A stretch of 64,000 nt of DNA from an uncultured Pseudomonadota bacterium (GCA_903918375.1 CAIXED010000011.1:44392-108391), one strand, 5' to 3'. Shown: positions 16,741-26,504, counted from the stretch's first letter. Numbers and translations: made by a program. Notes: generated from the letters alone by a model not told the origin.

Positions 16741-17130
16741 TTATGCGGACGGCTGATTAATCATGTGAGTCGCTAATTGCTGTAAGGACTCCCGCAAATT
16801 AGCCCGCAAAGCTTGTGGCATCGGCACTTCGGCCAAGGCTTTATTCATGCATAACATCCATTGATCGCGTTCCACTTCACCAATTTTGAAGGGAAAATGC
16901 CGACGTCTAAGCATAGGATGACCGAATTCTTCGATAAACAAATTCGGCCCACCCAGCCAGCCGGATAAATATTTAAACAATTTATCTTTGGCGGTGTTGA
17001 GGCTTTCGCCATGAACGGCGCGAACCGCTTCCGCTTCCGGCAAAATGTCCATGTAAAAATAAAAACGTTCAACTAGGCTACGAACCGCGGTTTCGCCGCC
17101 CATTAATTGATAGGGAGTAGTCTCTGTCAT
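16741..17130 (-). CDS. group II truncated haemoglobin
   Basis: This 129-residue globin has the 2-on-2 group II pattern: YQLMGGETAVRSLVERFYFYMD in helices A-B, LSGWLGGPNLF, then HPMLRRRHFPF. His78 is the likely proximal haem ligand and Trp91 (G8) is the residue that marks group II. Such proteins bind O2 or NO and take part in NO or peroxide handling. It heads a three-gene operon with a DUF45 peptidase and a thioredoxin-like protein, which suggests an oxidative or nitrosative stress context; that is inference. Confidence 0.93.
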   Translation of the reverse strand: MTETTPYQLMGGETAVRSLVERFYFYMDILPEAEAVRAVHGESLNTAKDKLFKYLSGWLGGPNLFIEEFGHPMLRRRHFPFKIGEVERDQWMLCMNKALAEVPMPQALRANLRESLQQLATHMINQPSA

Positions 17131-17252
17131 TAGCTTTAAAGGTTAATTTGTATGATTGTTGGGTATACTAGGCGTTATCTATCATGCCTAATGGGAATTT
17201 AATTGGGCTTGATTAGTCTTATTGGCTCTATTCTTTTTTGAGGACACATTAT

Positions 17253-17921
17253 ATGCGCTTAAATACTGCAACTGTTCGTTCCGATGCCAGCGTTTTGGCA
17301 ACTAACAAGGTTTTGAAAAACACCTATCTATTGTTAGCGATGACTTTATTGTTCAGCGCTGGCACCGCGGCAGCGGCAATGGCGTTTGATTTACCGCATC
17401 CAGGTTTGGTAGTGACTTTAGTCGGTTACTTTGGTTTGTTGTTTTTAACCAATCGCTACAGCAATAGTGCGTTAGGCATTGTTTTCGTGTTTGCCTTGAC
17501 CGGTTTCATGGGCATGACTTTAGGCCCCGTTTTAAATATGTACGTTAAAGCTTTCAGCAACGGCACCGAGTTGATCATGATGGCTTTGGGCGGCACTGGC
17601 GTGATGTTCTTAGGTTTATCAGCTTACGCTTTAACTACTCGTAAAGATTTCAGCTTTATCACTGGCTTTTTGATGGTCGGTGTTTGGGTTGCCTTCTTTG
17701 CTGGCATCGCGGCATTGTTGTTTTCAATCCCAATGTTGTCATTAGCGGTTTCAGCGATGTTTATCGTTTTAATGTCGGGCATGATTTTGTTGCAAACCAG
17801 CCAAATCATTAACGGCGGCGAAACCAACTACATCTTGGCAACCGTTTCTTTGTACGTTTCCTTGTTTAATCTGTTCACCAGCTTATTACAAATCTTGGGC
17901 GTTTACGGCAGCGATGACTAA
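17253..17921 (+). CDS. Bax inhibitor-1/YccA-family membrane protein
   Basis: This 222-residue protein has seven hydrophobic segments from about residue 25 to 215, with the family's late patterns QIINGGETNYILATVSLYVSLFN and the acidic end YGSDD. BI-1/YccA proteins are inner-membrane proteins that modulate the FtsH protease in E. coli and may act as pH-sensitive Ca2+ leak channels. The ATG at 17253 has GAGG 9 bases upstream; an in-frame start at 17238 is less likely. It is divergent from the truncated haemoglobin operon and ends at a strong terminator. Confidence 0.92.
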   Translation: MRLNTATVRSDASVLATNKVLKNTYLLLAMTLLFSAGTAAAAMAFDLPHPGLVVTLVGYFGLLFLTNRYSNSALGIVFVFALTGFMGMTLGPVLNMYVKAFSNGTELIMMALGGTGVMFLGLSAYALTTRKDFSFITGFLMVGVWVAFFAGIAALLFSIPMLSLAVSAMFIVLMSGMILLQTSQIINGGETNYILATVSLYVSLFNLFTSLLQILGVYGSDD

Positions 17922-17948
17922 TCATTGCTGAGAGTGCTCCAGTTTTAG

Positions 17949-17978
17949 CGGTGATAGTGGTCTCACTATCACCGTTTT
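17949..17978 (+). terminator. Rho-independent terminator after the BI-1 gene
   Basis: CGGTGATAGTG (17949-17959) pairs perfectly with CACTATCACCG (17964-17974) around a GTCT loop, followed by TTTT. The 11-bp stem is strong; the T tract is short. Confidence 0.82.
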
Positions 17979-18043
17979 GATCTTGCATCATCTCTATCCT
18001 TCATCCGCGACCATCTCGCATTATTTTGAAAAAATAACATCAC

Positions 18044-20806
18044 ATGAACGACTTTATTCCTGGACAGCGCTGGATTAGCAATACCGAATCGGAACTCGGT
18101 TTGGGCATGATTTTGGAAGTAGCATTTAATCGCGTTACGGTCTTATTTTTAGCCACTAGCGAAAGACGTGTCTATGCCAAAGACAATGCGCCCTTAACGC
18201 GGGTTCGCTTTAATGAAGGCGACGAAATTGAATCGGTCGATTACCTCAAAATCACCGTCCACCAAGTTCAGGAAAACAGTGGATTATTGACTTATATCGG
18301 CTTGGATGAAGACGATAATTTGCATCAAATTGACGAGATGGAGCTGAACCATCACATCCAATTCAACAAACCCCAAGATCGTTTATTCACCGGACAATTT
18401 GACCCTACCGCTTGGTATCGTTTGCGTTACCAAACTTGGCAGCGCCAACAGCAACACCAGCAATCGGCTGTTAAAGGCTTGCAAGGTGCCAGAGCTTCGT
18501 TAATTCCCCATCAGTTATACATTGCCGAGCAAGCTGCCAATCGTGCCGCGCCGCGGGTGATGTTGGCTGATGAAGTCGGTTTAGGTAAAACCATCGAAGC
18601 CGGTTTAATCATTCAGCACCGTTTGATTAATGGCTTGAGCAAACGGGTATTGATTTTGGTGCCGGACAGTTTATTGCACCAATGGCTGGTGGAAATGCGC
18701 CGCCGCTTTAATTTGCGGTTCAGTATTTTTGACGAAAGCCGCTGTTTGGTTAGCGATGGTGACAATCCGTTCCAAACCGAGCAATTGGTTTTATGTAGCC
18801 AACGCTTTTTTTCTGACTCGCCACACCGTCAACAACAAGCCTTAGATGCCGGTTGGGATTTAGTGGTAGTCGATGAAGCGCATCATTTGGAATGGAGTGA
18901 AGAGGCGCCGAGTGCTGATTATCTGTTTGTTGAGCAATTAGCCTTAGCCACGCAAGGCTTGGTGTTGTTGACAGCGACGCCTGAACAATTGGGTAAAGAA
19001 AGCCATTTTGCCCGTTTGCGTTTGCTTGATCCTGACCGTTTTTACCAATTCCAACAGTTTCTACAAGAAGAAAGCCGCTTTGAGCCTGTGGCGCAATTGG
19101 CGCACAGCTTATTAAGTGAGCAAGCTTTAGATGATGCGGAATTGGAGCGATTAAAAGAGCTGTTAAAACACGACAATGTTGATAGCTTGTTGCAACAAGT
19201 TAATGATTTTGACAGCAACGCCCGCGAAGAATTGATCAAATTATTGCTCGATCATCACGGTACAGGTCGGATTCTATTCAGAAACTCCCGCCAAACCGTC
19301 CAAGGCTTCCCCGACCGTGAGCGTTACGGTTATCCATTACAAGGTGATGAAACCAGTGATTTAGCCAATAGCCCGTATTTGCATTGGCTGGTCGACAAAC
19401 TCAAAGCCTTGGGTGATGAAAAAGCCTTGTTAATCTGCAAACGTGCAGAAACCGTGATTCAGCTGGAGCAAATTTTAAGACAGCACGTCGGTCACACTGC
19501 CGCCACTTTCCACGAAGGCATGAGCATTGTCGAACGCGACCGCGCGGCGGCATTTTTTGCTGATGACGAGAGCAGGGCACAGGTATTGATTTGTTCGGAA
19601 ATCGGCAGCGAAGGCCGCAACTTTCAATTTGTTCGGCATTTGATTTTGTTCGACTTGCCGGATAACCCAGATTTGCTACAACAACGGATTGGACGTTTAG
19701 ACCGTATCGGCCAAAAGCATGTGATTCAGCTGCACATTCCTTATCTGCTCAATAGCCGTCAGCAAGTTTTATACCGCTGGTATGACGAAGGTTTAGACGC
19801 TTTCCGTCACAACTGTTCTGGTGCTTCACAAGTAGCGAAATTGCTAGGCGATAGCTTGCCAAAAGCCTTAGACAGCCAAAGCGTGGCAGAAATTGAAGCC
19901 TTAATTGCTAACACCCAAGCCTTAAATCAGCAAGTGGCCGAGGAATTAAACAAAGGTCGCGATTTGTTGCTGGAGTTAAATTCTTGCCGTGATGAAATTG
20001 CGATGAGCTTGGTGGATGAAATTCGTCGTAAAGAAAATGACGGTAGTTTGTGGCCCTACATGGAAGCGATTTTTGATTGCTACGGTGTTGATGTTGAAGA
20101 TCATTCCCGTGATTGTCATATCCTCTGGCCGAGTGAAAATTTGCGGATTTCACACTTTCCGATGCTAGAAGATGACGGTTTGACTGTGACTTTTAATCGT
20201 GAAATTGCGCTGGCGCGGGAAGACATGCAATTCATCACCGCTGAGCATCCCATGGTGTTGTCAGCGATGGATTTGGTGCTGTCTAGCGAAACCGGCAATG
20301 CGGCGGTCAGCGTGGTCAAACATCCACAATTGAAACCCGGTCAGTTCATGATGGAGTTGTTATTTGTGGTTGAATGCAGCGCCCCTGCAGAACTGCAAAT
20401 TGGCCGCTTCCTGCCGCATACGCCTGTGCGAATTTTGATTGATCAAAACAAAAAAGATTTAAGCGCGGCGGTGAGCTACGAGAGTTTGGTGGAAACCGAA
20501 AACAGTTTCGATAAAAACCAAATCAGCCAATTTTTAAACAGCCAGCGTCAGCATATTCAAGACATCATTAAAGTCGGCGAACAATCGGCCAGTCTGCAAA
20601 TGCAAAAACTGATCGCCGAAAGCAGCAAACTAATGATTGCCGCTTTGACTGGCGAAATTAAACGCTTGGTGCGCTTGAAGAAAGTTAACCCAAGTATTAA
20701 AGATCAAGAAATTGAACAGCTAAAAGAAATGACCATGCTGGCTCACGAAAGCATTCAAGACGCCCAATATCGTTTGGATGCGGTGCGGTTTGTGATTACT
20801 AGTTAA
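18044..20806 (+). CDS. rapA: RNA polymerase-associated ATPase RapA
   Basis: This 920-residue SWI2/SNF2 ATPase recycles RNA polymerase after transcription. The N-terminal Tudor-like domain begins DFIPGQRWISNTESELGLG. Helicase motif I ADEVGLGKTIEAG is at about 175-187, motif II VDEAHH at 276-281, and the C-terminal motor has GSEGRNFQ and QQRIGRLDRIGQ. The RapA-specific C-terminal domain is present. It is somewhat shorter than E. coli RapA (968). No operon partner is visible upstream; a DUF4258 gene follows after 33 bp. Confidence 0.97.
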   Translation: MNDFIPGQRWISNTESELGLGMILEVAFNRVTVLFLATSERRVYAKDNAPLTRVRFNEGDEIESVDYLKITVHQVQENSGLLTYIGLDEDDNLHQIDEMELNHHIQFNKPQDRLFTGQFDPTAWYRLRYQTWQRQQQHQQSAVKGLQGARASLIPHQLYIAEQAANRAAPRVMLADEVGLGKTIEAGLIIQHRLINGLSKRVLILVPDSLLHQWLVEMRRRFNLRFSIFDESRCLVSDGDNPFQTEQLVLCSQRFFSDSPHRQQQALDAGWDLVVVDEAHHLEWSEEAPSADYLFVEQLALATQGLVLLTATPEQLGKESHFARLRLLDPDRFYQFQQFLQEESRFEPVAQLAHSLLSEQALDDAELERLKELLKHDNVDSLLQQVNDFDSNAREELIKLLLDHHGTGRILFRNSRQTVQGFPDRERYGYPLQGDETSDLANSPYLHWLVDKLKALGDEKALLICKRAETVIQLEQILRQHVGHTAATFHEGMSIVERDRAAAFFADDESRAQVLICSEIGSEGRNFQFVRHLILFDLPDNPDLLQQRIGRLDRIGQKHVIQLHIPYLLNSRQQVLYRWYDEGLDAFRHNCSGASQVAKLLGDSLPKALDSQSVAEIEALIANTQALNQQVAEELNKGRDLLLELNSCRDEIAMSLVDEIRRKENDGSLWPYMEAIFDCYGVDVEDHSRDCHILWPSENLRISHFPMLEDDGLTVTFNREIALAREDMQFITAEHPMVLSAMDLVLSSETGNAAVSVVKHPQLKPGQFMMELLFVVECSAPAELQIGRFLPHTPVRILIDQNKKDLSAAVSYESLVETENSFDKNQISQFLNSQRQHIQDIIKVGEQSASLQMQKLIAESSKLMIAALTGEIKRLVRLKKVNPSIKDQEIEQLKEMTMLAHESIQDAQYRLDAVRFVITS

Positions 20807-20839
20807 GTTTCAAATTGATTGAATCTGTAGAATGCCGAC

Positions 20840-21112
20840 ATGAATCTGATTTATAGAAAACATGCCATTATGCGGATGTTTGAGCGAGGCATAACGGATG
20901 AGGATATTCGTTCAGTTTTATTGTTTGGTGAAGTTATTATTGAATACGCTAATGACAAGCCGTATCCGAGTCGATTGATTTTAGGTTGGCTAAATAATAA
21001 TCCTGTTCATGTTTTAATAGCAGAAAACGATGACGGTGATAGCGTTGTTATCACCGCATATCAACCAGATCCGATGCTTTGGGAAAACGATTTCAAGAGG
21101 AAAAAATCATGA
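20840..21112 (+). CDS. DUF4258 protein, putative toxin of a TA-like pair
   Basis: This 90-residue DUF4258-type protein begins with YRKHAIMRMFERGIT, where the early HAxxRMxERGI pattern is the family mark, and has the ending VITAYQPDPMLWENDF. DUF4258 proteins are often found in front of a small YgiT-type zinc-finger gene, as here, with a 4-bp ATGA overlap. The fold is thought to be RelE-like, so an mRNA-interferase role is plausible, but not shown by the sequence. Confidence 0.8.
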   Translation: MNLIYRKHAIMRMFERGITDEDIRSVLLFGEVIIEYANDKPYPSRLILGWLNNNPVHVLIAENDDGDSVVITAYQPDPMLWENDFKRKKS

Positions 21113-21336
21113 TTTGTCCTATTTGTAGACATGGCGAAACAGTCAATGGTGAAGCCAGTGTGACATTGGAAAGGGGCTCTACAACCCTTGTGTTTAAAGC
21201 GGTTCCTGCTCAAATTTGTAATAATTGTGGCGAAGAATATTTTAGTGATGAGATTACTCAATCGATCCTAAAACAAGCTGAATCTGCTGTCGCTCAAGGT
21301 GTGCAGATTGATGTTCGACAGTATAAGGCGGCGTAG
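21109..21336 (+). CDS. YgiT-type zinc-finger protein, putative antitoxin
   Basis: This 75-residue protein carries a four-cysteine zinc site, CPIC (residues 3-6) and CNNC (37-40), as in the N-terminal half of MqsA. The helix-turn-helix half of MqsA is missing, leaving only a short tail QSILKQAESAVAQGV. The ATG at 21109 overlaps the DUF4258 stop and has AAGAGG 8 bases upstream. Together the pair looks like a toxin-first TA module, but with no obvious DNA-binding domain its regulation would need another factor. Confidence 0.85.
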   Translation: MICPICRHGETVNGEASVTLERGSTTLVFKAVPAQICNNCGEEYFSDEITQSILKQAESAVAQGVQIDVRQYKAA

Positions 21337-21455
21337 AGCGTCTCTTTTTGCCCAACAGATCCAAGGATTGTCATTTAGCCTAGTTCCAACCCTTTTTCAT
21401 CTTTCCCCATCTCATTTACCCATGCCCAAACGGGCAAATAACCAAAGGTTTATTC

Positions 21456-22766
21456 ATGCTATTTTCAGAATTAGGCTTGTCCGAGCAGCTACTTGAAGCG
21501 GTTGCCGAACAAGGCTATCAAACTCCAACGCCAATTCAGGCGCAGGCGATTCCAGTGATTCTTCAAGGCCGCGATGTCTTGGCTGGTGCTCAAACCGGCA
21601 CCGGCAAAACCGCTGGCTTTACCTTGCCGTTATTGCAAATCTTGCAAGGCCAGCCAGTATTGAAAAAGCCGCGTCCAGTGCGGGTATTAATTTTGACCCC
21701 CACCCGTGAATTGGCTTTGCAAGTCCACGAAAGCGTCAGAACCTATGGCAAAAACCTGCCATTCTTTGCCGAAGCGATTTTTGGTGGCGTCAGTATCAAT
21801 CCGCAAATTCAAAAACTGCAACGCGGCACTGACATCGTCGTCGCTACCCCAGGCCGGTTGCTGGATTTAATTCAGCAAAAACATTTGGATTTATCGCAGA
21901 TAGAACATTTTGTGTTGGATGAAGCCGACCGCATTTTGGATATGGGCTTTATTCGCGACATTCGCAAAATCATTGCCTTATTGCCAAGAAAACGCCAAAA
22001 CCTGATGTTTTCGGCAACCTATGCGCCCGAAATCAGCGAATTAGCGGGGCAAATTCTTAATGATCCAGTAGAAATTTCAGTCGCTAAACGCAACGCTGCT
22101 GCCGATACCGTCACCCAATTGGTTTACCCGTTAAATCGGGAATACAAACGTGAATTGCTGTCGTATCTGATCGGCAACGGCAATTGGCAACAAGTGTTGG
22201 TATTCGTTCGCACCAAGCACGGCGCTGATCGTCTCGCCAAACAGTTAATGAAAGACGGCATCCGTTGCGCGGCGATTCACGGCGATAAAAGCCAAGGTGC
22301 GCGGGTTAAAGCCTTGGACGATTTCAAACAAGGCAATATCACCGCTTTGATTGCCACCGATATTGCCGCGCGAGGCATCGACATCGACCAACTACCGCAT
22401 GTGGTGAATTTTGATTTACCGCAAGTCGCCGAAGACTATGTGCATCGAATTGGTCGTACTGGTCGCGCTGGCGCGGATGGCCAAGCGATTTCTTTAGTTG
22501 ATCCAGAAGAAGCTTATTTATTGGCAGCGATAGAAAAACTGCTAAAACGTGAAATTCCTAGAGTTGCTGATACTGGCTATGAAAAAGTTTCCCTAGAAGT
22601 CACTAACAGCAAACCCAAGCCAAAAGCCCAGCCTGCACCGGCTAGAAAACCTAATCACGCTAAACCAAGAGCAGGGCAATGGCCTTATGGCGCTAAAAAG
22701 CCGCAACAGGCTGATGGCGATGGTAAGCGGTCTGGGGCGGGGCGTAGATCTAGGCCGGCTAGATAG
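21456..22766 (+). CDS. rhlE: DEAD-box RNA helicase RhlE
   Basis: This 436-residue RNA helicase has the Q motif [14 protein letters not shown], motif I AQTGTGKT (about residues 44-51), motif II DEAD, motif III SAT and motif [12 protein letters not shown]. The C-terminus (about 375-436) is a basic, Pro/Lys/Arg-rich tail typical of RhlE, which helps ribosome assembly and mRNA turnover. The 119-bp leader contains a GCCC/GGGC hairpin at 21424-21436. AAAGG lies 8 bases before the start. Confidence 0.94.
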   Translation: MLFSELGLSEQLLEAVAEQGYQTPTPIQAQAIPVILQGRDVLAGAQTGTGKTAGFTLPLLQILQGQPVLKKPRPVRVLILTPTRELALQVHESVRTYGKNLPFFAEAIFGGVSINPQIQKLQRGTDIVVATPGRLLDLIQQKHLDLSQIEHFVLDEADRILDMGFIRDIRKIIALLPRKRQNLMFSATYAPEISELAGQILNDPVEISVAKRNAAADTVTQLVYPLNREYKRELLSYLIGNGNWQQVLVFVRTKHGADRLAKQLMKDGIRCAAIHGDKSQGARVKALDDFKQGNITALIATDIAARGIDIDQLPHVVNFDLPQVAEDYVHRIGRTGRAGADGQAISLVDPEEAYLLAAIEKLLKREIPRVADTGYEKVSLEVTNSKPKPKAQPAPARKPNHAKPRAGQWPYGAKKPQQADGDGKRSGAGRRSRPAR

Positions 22767-22864
22767 ATTGGTTTGAAGTTACTCAGTCCTAATTTAAGTT
22801 GGAATGGCGGTTTGTTAAAATTTCCAAATCAATTTAAGTTGGACTAAGTGATTAGGTTAATCAT

Positions 22865-23344
22865 TTATTCTAGGTTGGCATTTTCTAAACTCTCTGATGC
22901 TGACCAAATCCGATATTTAACTTCATAACCAATTGGCGCATAGACGACGATCGGTAAGCGGCTGTTATAGCGAATTAATAACGGCGCTGCGGTGACAAAT
23001 TGCGTGATAGGGCCGTGGTTAATTAAGGGTGCCATGCGGGTGCTGGCAGCGTTTGCTGAATCGTCTATTTGGTAATAACTGTAACCCCAACCTTCTAAGG
23101 TTTTTTCTTCAATGTTATTCAATAACCAATAGTGATTAACACCATCGGTTTGCATGGTCTTACCAACGATTAATTCAACTTTTAACTGGCTTTCTTCTTG
23201 TGGTTTGGCCGGTAGGGCAATTACAAAGCGCTGCTTGTTAGCGACTGTCGAGGGAAAGGCTTTTAATTCGGGATGTGGGGCTGTGAAGGCGACGTTGCTG
23301 ATGCTAGCTAGCGTCAGTAACAGAATTAATAATTTAAGTTTCAT
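22865..23344 (-). CDS. eco: ecotin-family serine protease inhibitor
   Basis: This 159-residue protein has a signal peptide (residues 1-21, ending VAFTA). The ecotin fold follows, with the strongly conserved EEKTLEGWGYSYYQID and IRYNSRLPIVVYAP segments. Ecotin is a periplasmic dimeric inhibitor of trypsin-like proteases. Aligned by eye to E. coli ecotin, the reactive loop STMMAC becomes STRMAP, putting Arg at P1 instead of Met. Both cysteines of the Cys50-Cys87 disulfide are missing. The ATG at 23344 gives the proper signal peptide; a longer in-frame start adds unrelated sequence. It is transcribed downstream of prfC. Confidence 0.92.
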   Translation of the reverse strand: MKLKLLILLLTLASISNVAFTAPHPELKAFPSTVANKQRFVIALPAKPQEESQLKVELIVGKTMQTDGVNHYWLLNNIEEKTLEGWGYSYYQIDDSANAASTRMAPLINHGPITQFVTAAPLLIRYNSRLPIVVYAPIGYEVKYRIWSASESLENANLE

Positions 23345-23418
23345 GGGCTTCTTGCTAGTAATGAGGTTTAAAGTTTTCGGTTGGCCCCGATATAGGACCA
23401 ACCGAAATATTAGCGGAT

Positions 23419-25002
23419 TTAAAGCTCTCTAGTGGCGCTGAAGTGAATATCTGGCCAGCGTTCTTGAGTCAGTTGCAAATTGACGCGGCTGGTTGCCAAA
23501 TAAACTAAATAACCACCGCCGTCTTCAGCTAGATTTTCAAAAGCTTTGTTTTTGAATTCTTCCAGTTTTGCTGGATTTTCAGCACTTACCCAACGCACGG
23601 TGTTAATCGGCGAAACATCGTAAACACATTCGACGTTGTATTCGCTTTTTAGACGGTGAGCGGTGACGTCAAACTGCAAAATACCGACCGCGCCTAAAAT
23701 TAAGTCATTGTTTTTTAAAGGTCTAAATAACTGGGTCGCACCTTCTTCGGTTAATTGCACCAAGCCTTTTTGTAAGGCTTTCGCACGCAGTGGATCTTTT
23801 AACACTACGCGGCGGAACAATTCAGGAGCGAAGTAGGGGATACCACCGTATTTTAGGGTTTCGCCTTGGGTAAAAGTGTCGCCGACTTGGATGGTGCCGT
23901 GGTTGTGTAGGCCGATGATGTCGCCTGGATAGGCTTCTTCGACATTTTTACGGCTGTCGGCTTGGAAAGTAATCGCGTTGGCAACTTGGATGTTTTTGCC
24001 GATTCGCACATGGTTTACTTTCATGCCTTTGTCGAATTTGCCAGAGCAGATTCGCATAAACGCTACGCGGTCACGGTGTGCTGGGTCCATGTTGGCTTGG
24101 ATTTTGAACACGAAGCCAGTGAATTTTTCTTCAGTGGGATCAACTTCGCGTTGTTCCGCTTTGCGTGGTTTTGGTGCTGGAGCAAATTCAGCAAAGGCGT
24201 CGAGCAATTCGATAATGCCGAAATTATTAATCGCCGAGCCGAAAAATACTGGGGTTTGTTCACCAGCCAAATATTTTTGTAAATTGAATTCATGGCTAGC
24301 GCCTTTGACTAATTCAATTTCATCACGCAATTCAGCGGCTTGGTCACCGAGTAATTCGTCTAATTTGGGATTGTCTAAGCCTTTGATGATTTCAGCTTTA
24401 GCAATTCGGCCACCGTGGTGTGGACTAAATAGCAAAATTTCATCTTTATACAGCTGGTAAACCCCTTTAAAGCGTTTGCCCATGCCGATTGGCCAAGTCA
24501 TTGGCGCACATTGGATTTTTAAAACCGTTTCTACTTCGTCCAATAACTCAATTGGCTCACGGCCTTCGCGGTCGAGTTTGTTGATAAAAGTCAGAATTGG
24601 TGTGTCCCGCAAACGGCAGACTTCCATCAATTTAATGGTTCTGTCCTCAACGCCTTTCGCAACGTCAATGACCATTAATGCCGAGTCAACCGCGGTCAAA
24701 GTTCGGTAAGTATCTTCCGAAAAGTCTTCGTGGCCTGGCGTGTCGAGTAAGTTGATGATGCAATCATTATGATCAAACTGCATTACCGAGGTGGTGACCG
24801 AAATTCCCCGTTCTTTTTCCATCTCCATCCAGTCAGAAGTGGCGTGACGCGCGGCTTTACGGCCTTTGACCGAGCCAGCCAACTGAATGGCACCGCCGAA
24901 CAGTAACAGTTTTTCAGTGATGGTGGTTTTACCGGCGTCAGGATGGGAGATGATAGCGAAAGTACGGCGTCTATTCGCTTCGGAGATGATTTCAGTTGTC
25001 AT
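23419..25002 (-). CDS. prfC: peptide chain release factor 3
   Basis: This 527-residue GTPase recycles RF1 and RF2 from the ribosome. The G1 motif SHPDAGKTT is at about residues 19-27, the G3 [16 protein letters not shown] at 87-102 and the G4 [10 protein letters not shown] near 139-148, followed by EF-Tu-like beta-barrel domains and the RF3 C-terminal domain. Length matches E. coli PrfC (529). Ecotin lies 74 bp downstream on the same strand, and an exopolysaccharide locus begins upstream in the opposite direction. Confidence 0.98.
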   Translation of the reverse strand: MTTEIISEANRRRTFAIISHPDAGKTTITEKLLLFGGAIQLAGSVKGRKAARHATSDWMEMEKERGISVTTSVMQFDHNDCIINLLDTPGHEDFSEDTYRTLTAVDSALMVIDVAKGVEDRTIKLMEVCRLRDTPILTFINKLDREGREPIELLDEVETVLKIQCAPMTWPIGMGKRFKGVYQLYKDEILLFSPHHGGRIAKAEIIKGLDNPKLDELLGDQAAELRDEIELVKGASHEFNLQKYLAGEQTPVFFGSAINNFGIIELLDAFAEFAPAPKPRKAEQREVDPTEEKFTGFVFKIQANMDPAHRDRVAFMRICSGKFDKGMKVNHVRIGKNIQVANAITFQADSRKNVEEAYPGDIIGLHNHGTIQVGDTFTQGETLKYGGIPYFAPELFRRVVLKDPLRAKALQKGLVQLTEEGATQLFRPLKNNDLILGAVGILQFDVTAHRLKSEYNVECVYDVSPINTVRWVSAENPAKLEEFKNKAFENLAEDGGGYLVYLATSRVNLQLTQERWPDIHFSATREL

Positions 25003-25097
25003 TATGCTTGAATTAGTTGGTATATCAATTGCTTATTATCGCGTTTTTTCGCTTAAAAAATAAGGGGCTGGAGATAAAACCAAATAAATCAGCAATT

Positions 25098-25277
25098 ATG
25101 CGCCCAAAAATGAAAGAGCTAATTCATGAGTTGTATAGTAGTGAATATGATGGTTTTCTATTTCACATGAGGTTAAAAAGTGTTAATGTTTTAACTATTA
25201 CCCTTAATTCAAGCGATGATGGCAAAATAAAACAAATCCTACTGTATTTGCCTTCAAGCCCTATGGATTTCAATTAA
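25098..25277 (+). CDS. possible small protein, unrecognised
   Basis: This 59-residue frame reads MRPKMKELIHELYSSEYDGF at the start and ends in a beta-like segment TITLNSSDDGKIKQILLYLP. It could extend 27 residues upstream from a TTG at 25017. No family is recognised and no clear ribosome-binding site is present. It fills the gap between prfC and the exopolysaccharide locus. Coding is possible but not proven. Confidence 0.3.
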   Translation: MRPKMKELIHELYSSEYDGFLFHMRLKSVNVLTITLNSSDDGKIKQILLYLPSSPMDFN

Positions 25278-25357
25278 CGATAGCAAAAAATAAGGAGCAG
25301 CGAGAAGGTTCGCCTAGTTGGTGAGTGCTATCGCCTCGATTTTTGAGGATTTCTCGC
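25278..25357 (+). other. interlocked inverted repeats ahead of the exopolysaccharide genes
   Basis: CGATAGCA (25278-25285) pairs with TGCTATCG (25326-25333), and GCGAGAA (25300-25306) pairs with TTCTCGC (25351-25357). The second pair opens inside the first and closes outside it, the order expected of an RNA pseudoknot. The stretch lies 11 bp before the epimerase start, so it could be a leader element. Chance cannot be excluded. Confidence 0.35.
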
Positions 25358-25367
25358 GAATAGACTG

Positions 25368-26504
25368 ATGAAAGTTCTTGTTACTGGTGGGGCGGGATTC
25401 ATTGGCTCATGGCTAGTGGATTCGCTACTACAAAAAGATCACAGCGTGACCATAGTGGATAATTTGAGTCCACAAATTCATGGTGAAATGGCGTCGCTAG
25501 ATTTGTCAAAGTTAAAAGATAATCGCCAATCTGTTGATTTTATCCATGCGGATATTAGAAACATGGAAGCAATGGATAAGGCTCTAGCACAATCAGATGC
25601 GGTGGTTCATCTTGCTGCTGAAACCGGTACAGGGCAATCTATGTATCAAGTAGCCCATTACTACGATGTTAATCAGCAAGCTACCGCAGCAATGTTTGAG
25701 GCAATAGTAACCAAGCATCGTCATATAAAGCGTGTTGTGTTGGCCTCTAGCCGCGCAATTTATGGGGAAGGAGCTTATTTGTTAGATAAGCAGGTATTTG
25801 TGCCTGGCTCCCGAGATCCATTACGTTTACAAAATGGACAATTTGAACCATTAGGACCAAACGGCGAACTAATAAGCTTAATTGCAACACCAGAGAATAG
25901 TCTGCCTTCGCCTGCTTCTATCTATGCAGCTACTAAATTAGCCAATGAGAGCCTTGGACGCATCATGGCAGAAGCTTATGGCTTAACGGTGGTGGCTTTA
26001 AGGTTTCAAAATGTCTATGGTGAGCGCCAATCATTACGAAATCCTTATACAGGCATTTTGTCGATTTTTTCTAACCGAATGCGGCAAAATTTACCGATTA
26101 ATATATTTGAGGATGGACAAGAAAGTCGCGACTTTATTCATGTTAGTGATGTCGTTCGATCTATTCAATTAGCATTAGAAAAAGAGTTGCCAAGATTTAC
26201 AGTTGCTAATGTTGGTAGTGGTATACCAACTACAGTCTGGGAGGTGGCAAATCTTTTACGGAAATTATTAAATAGTTCATCACAATTATATATTAGTGGT
26301 GATTTTCGTTCCGGCGATATTCGACATTGTTATGCAGATATGGCGATTGCAGAAAAACAACTGGATTTTCGATCTAGTATCGATATTAAGTCTGGTCTTA
26401 AAGTATTTAGCGAATGGGTTATGACTCAGCCTTTATTGGTCGATAGATCAGTTGAAGCGATGGCTGAATTAACTAAGTTAGGGCTTGGTAAGTGTCGAGA
26501 ATGA
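25368..26504 (+). CDS. NAD-dependent epimerase/dehydratase of the exopolysaccharide locus
   Basis: This 378-residue extended short-chain dehydrogenase has the cofactor motif GGAGFIGSWLVDSL at residues 7-20 and the catalytic SSR/YxxxK set (ASSRAIYGEGAY around 125-136; SIYAATKLANE near 183-193). An insertion between them (FVPGSRDPLRLQNGQFEPLGPNGE), then ATPENSLPSPASIYA, resembles dTDP-L-rhamnose 4-epimerase-type enzymes more than GalE. Substrate is therefore an activated hexose, exact sugar uncertain. It is the first gene of the locus and overlaps the acyltransferase gene by 4 bp (ATGA). Confidence 0.88.
   Translation: MKVLVTGGAGFIGSWLVDSLLQKDHSVTIVDNLSPQIHGEMASLDLSKLKDNRQSVDFIHADIRNMEAMDKALAQSDAVVHLAAETGTGQSMYQVAHYYDVNQQATAAMFEAIVTKHRHIKRVVLASSRAIYGEGAYLLDKQVFVPGSRDPLRLQNGQFEPLGPNGELISLIATPENSLPSPASIYAATKLANESLGRIMAEAYGLTVVALRFQNVYGERQSLRNPYTGILSIFSNRMRQNLPINIFEDGQESRDFIHVSDVVRSIQLALEKELPRFTVANVGSGIPTTVWEVANLLRKLLNSSSQLYISGDFRSGDIRHCYADMAIAEKQLDFRSSIDIKSGLKVFSEWVMTQPLLVDRSVEAMAELTKLGLGKCRE

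Noticed and set aside
22784..22850. AATTTAAGTTGGA direct repeat after rhlE
   Set aside because: The two copies are short and have no other structure around them.
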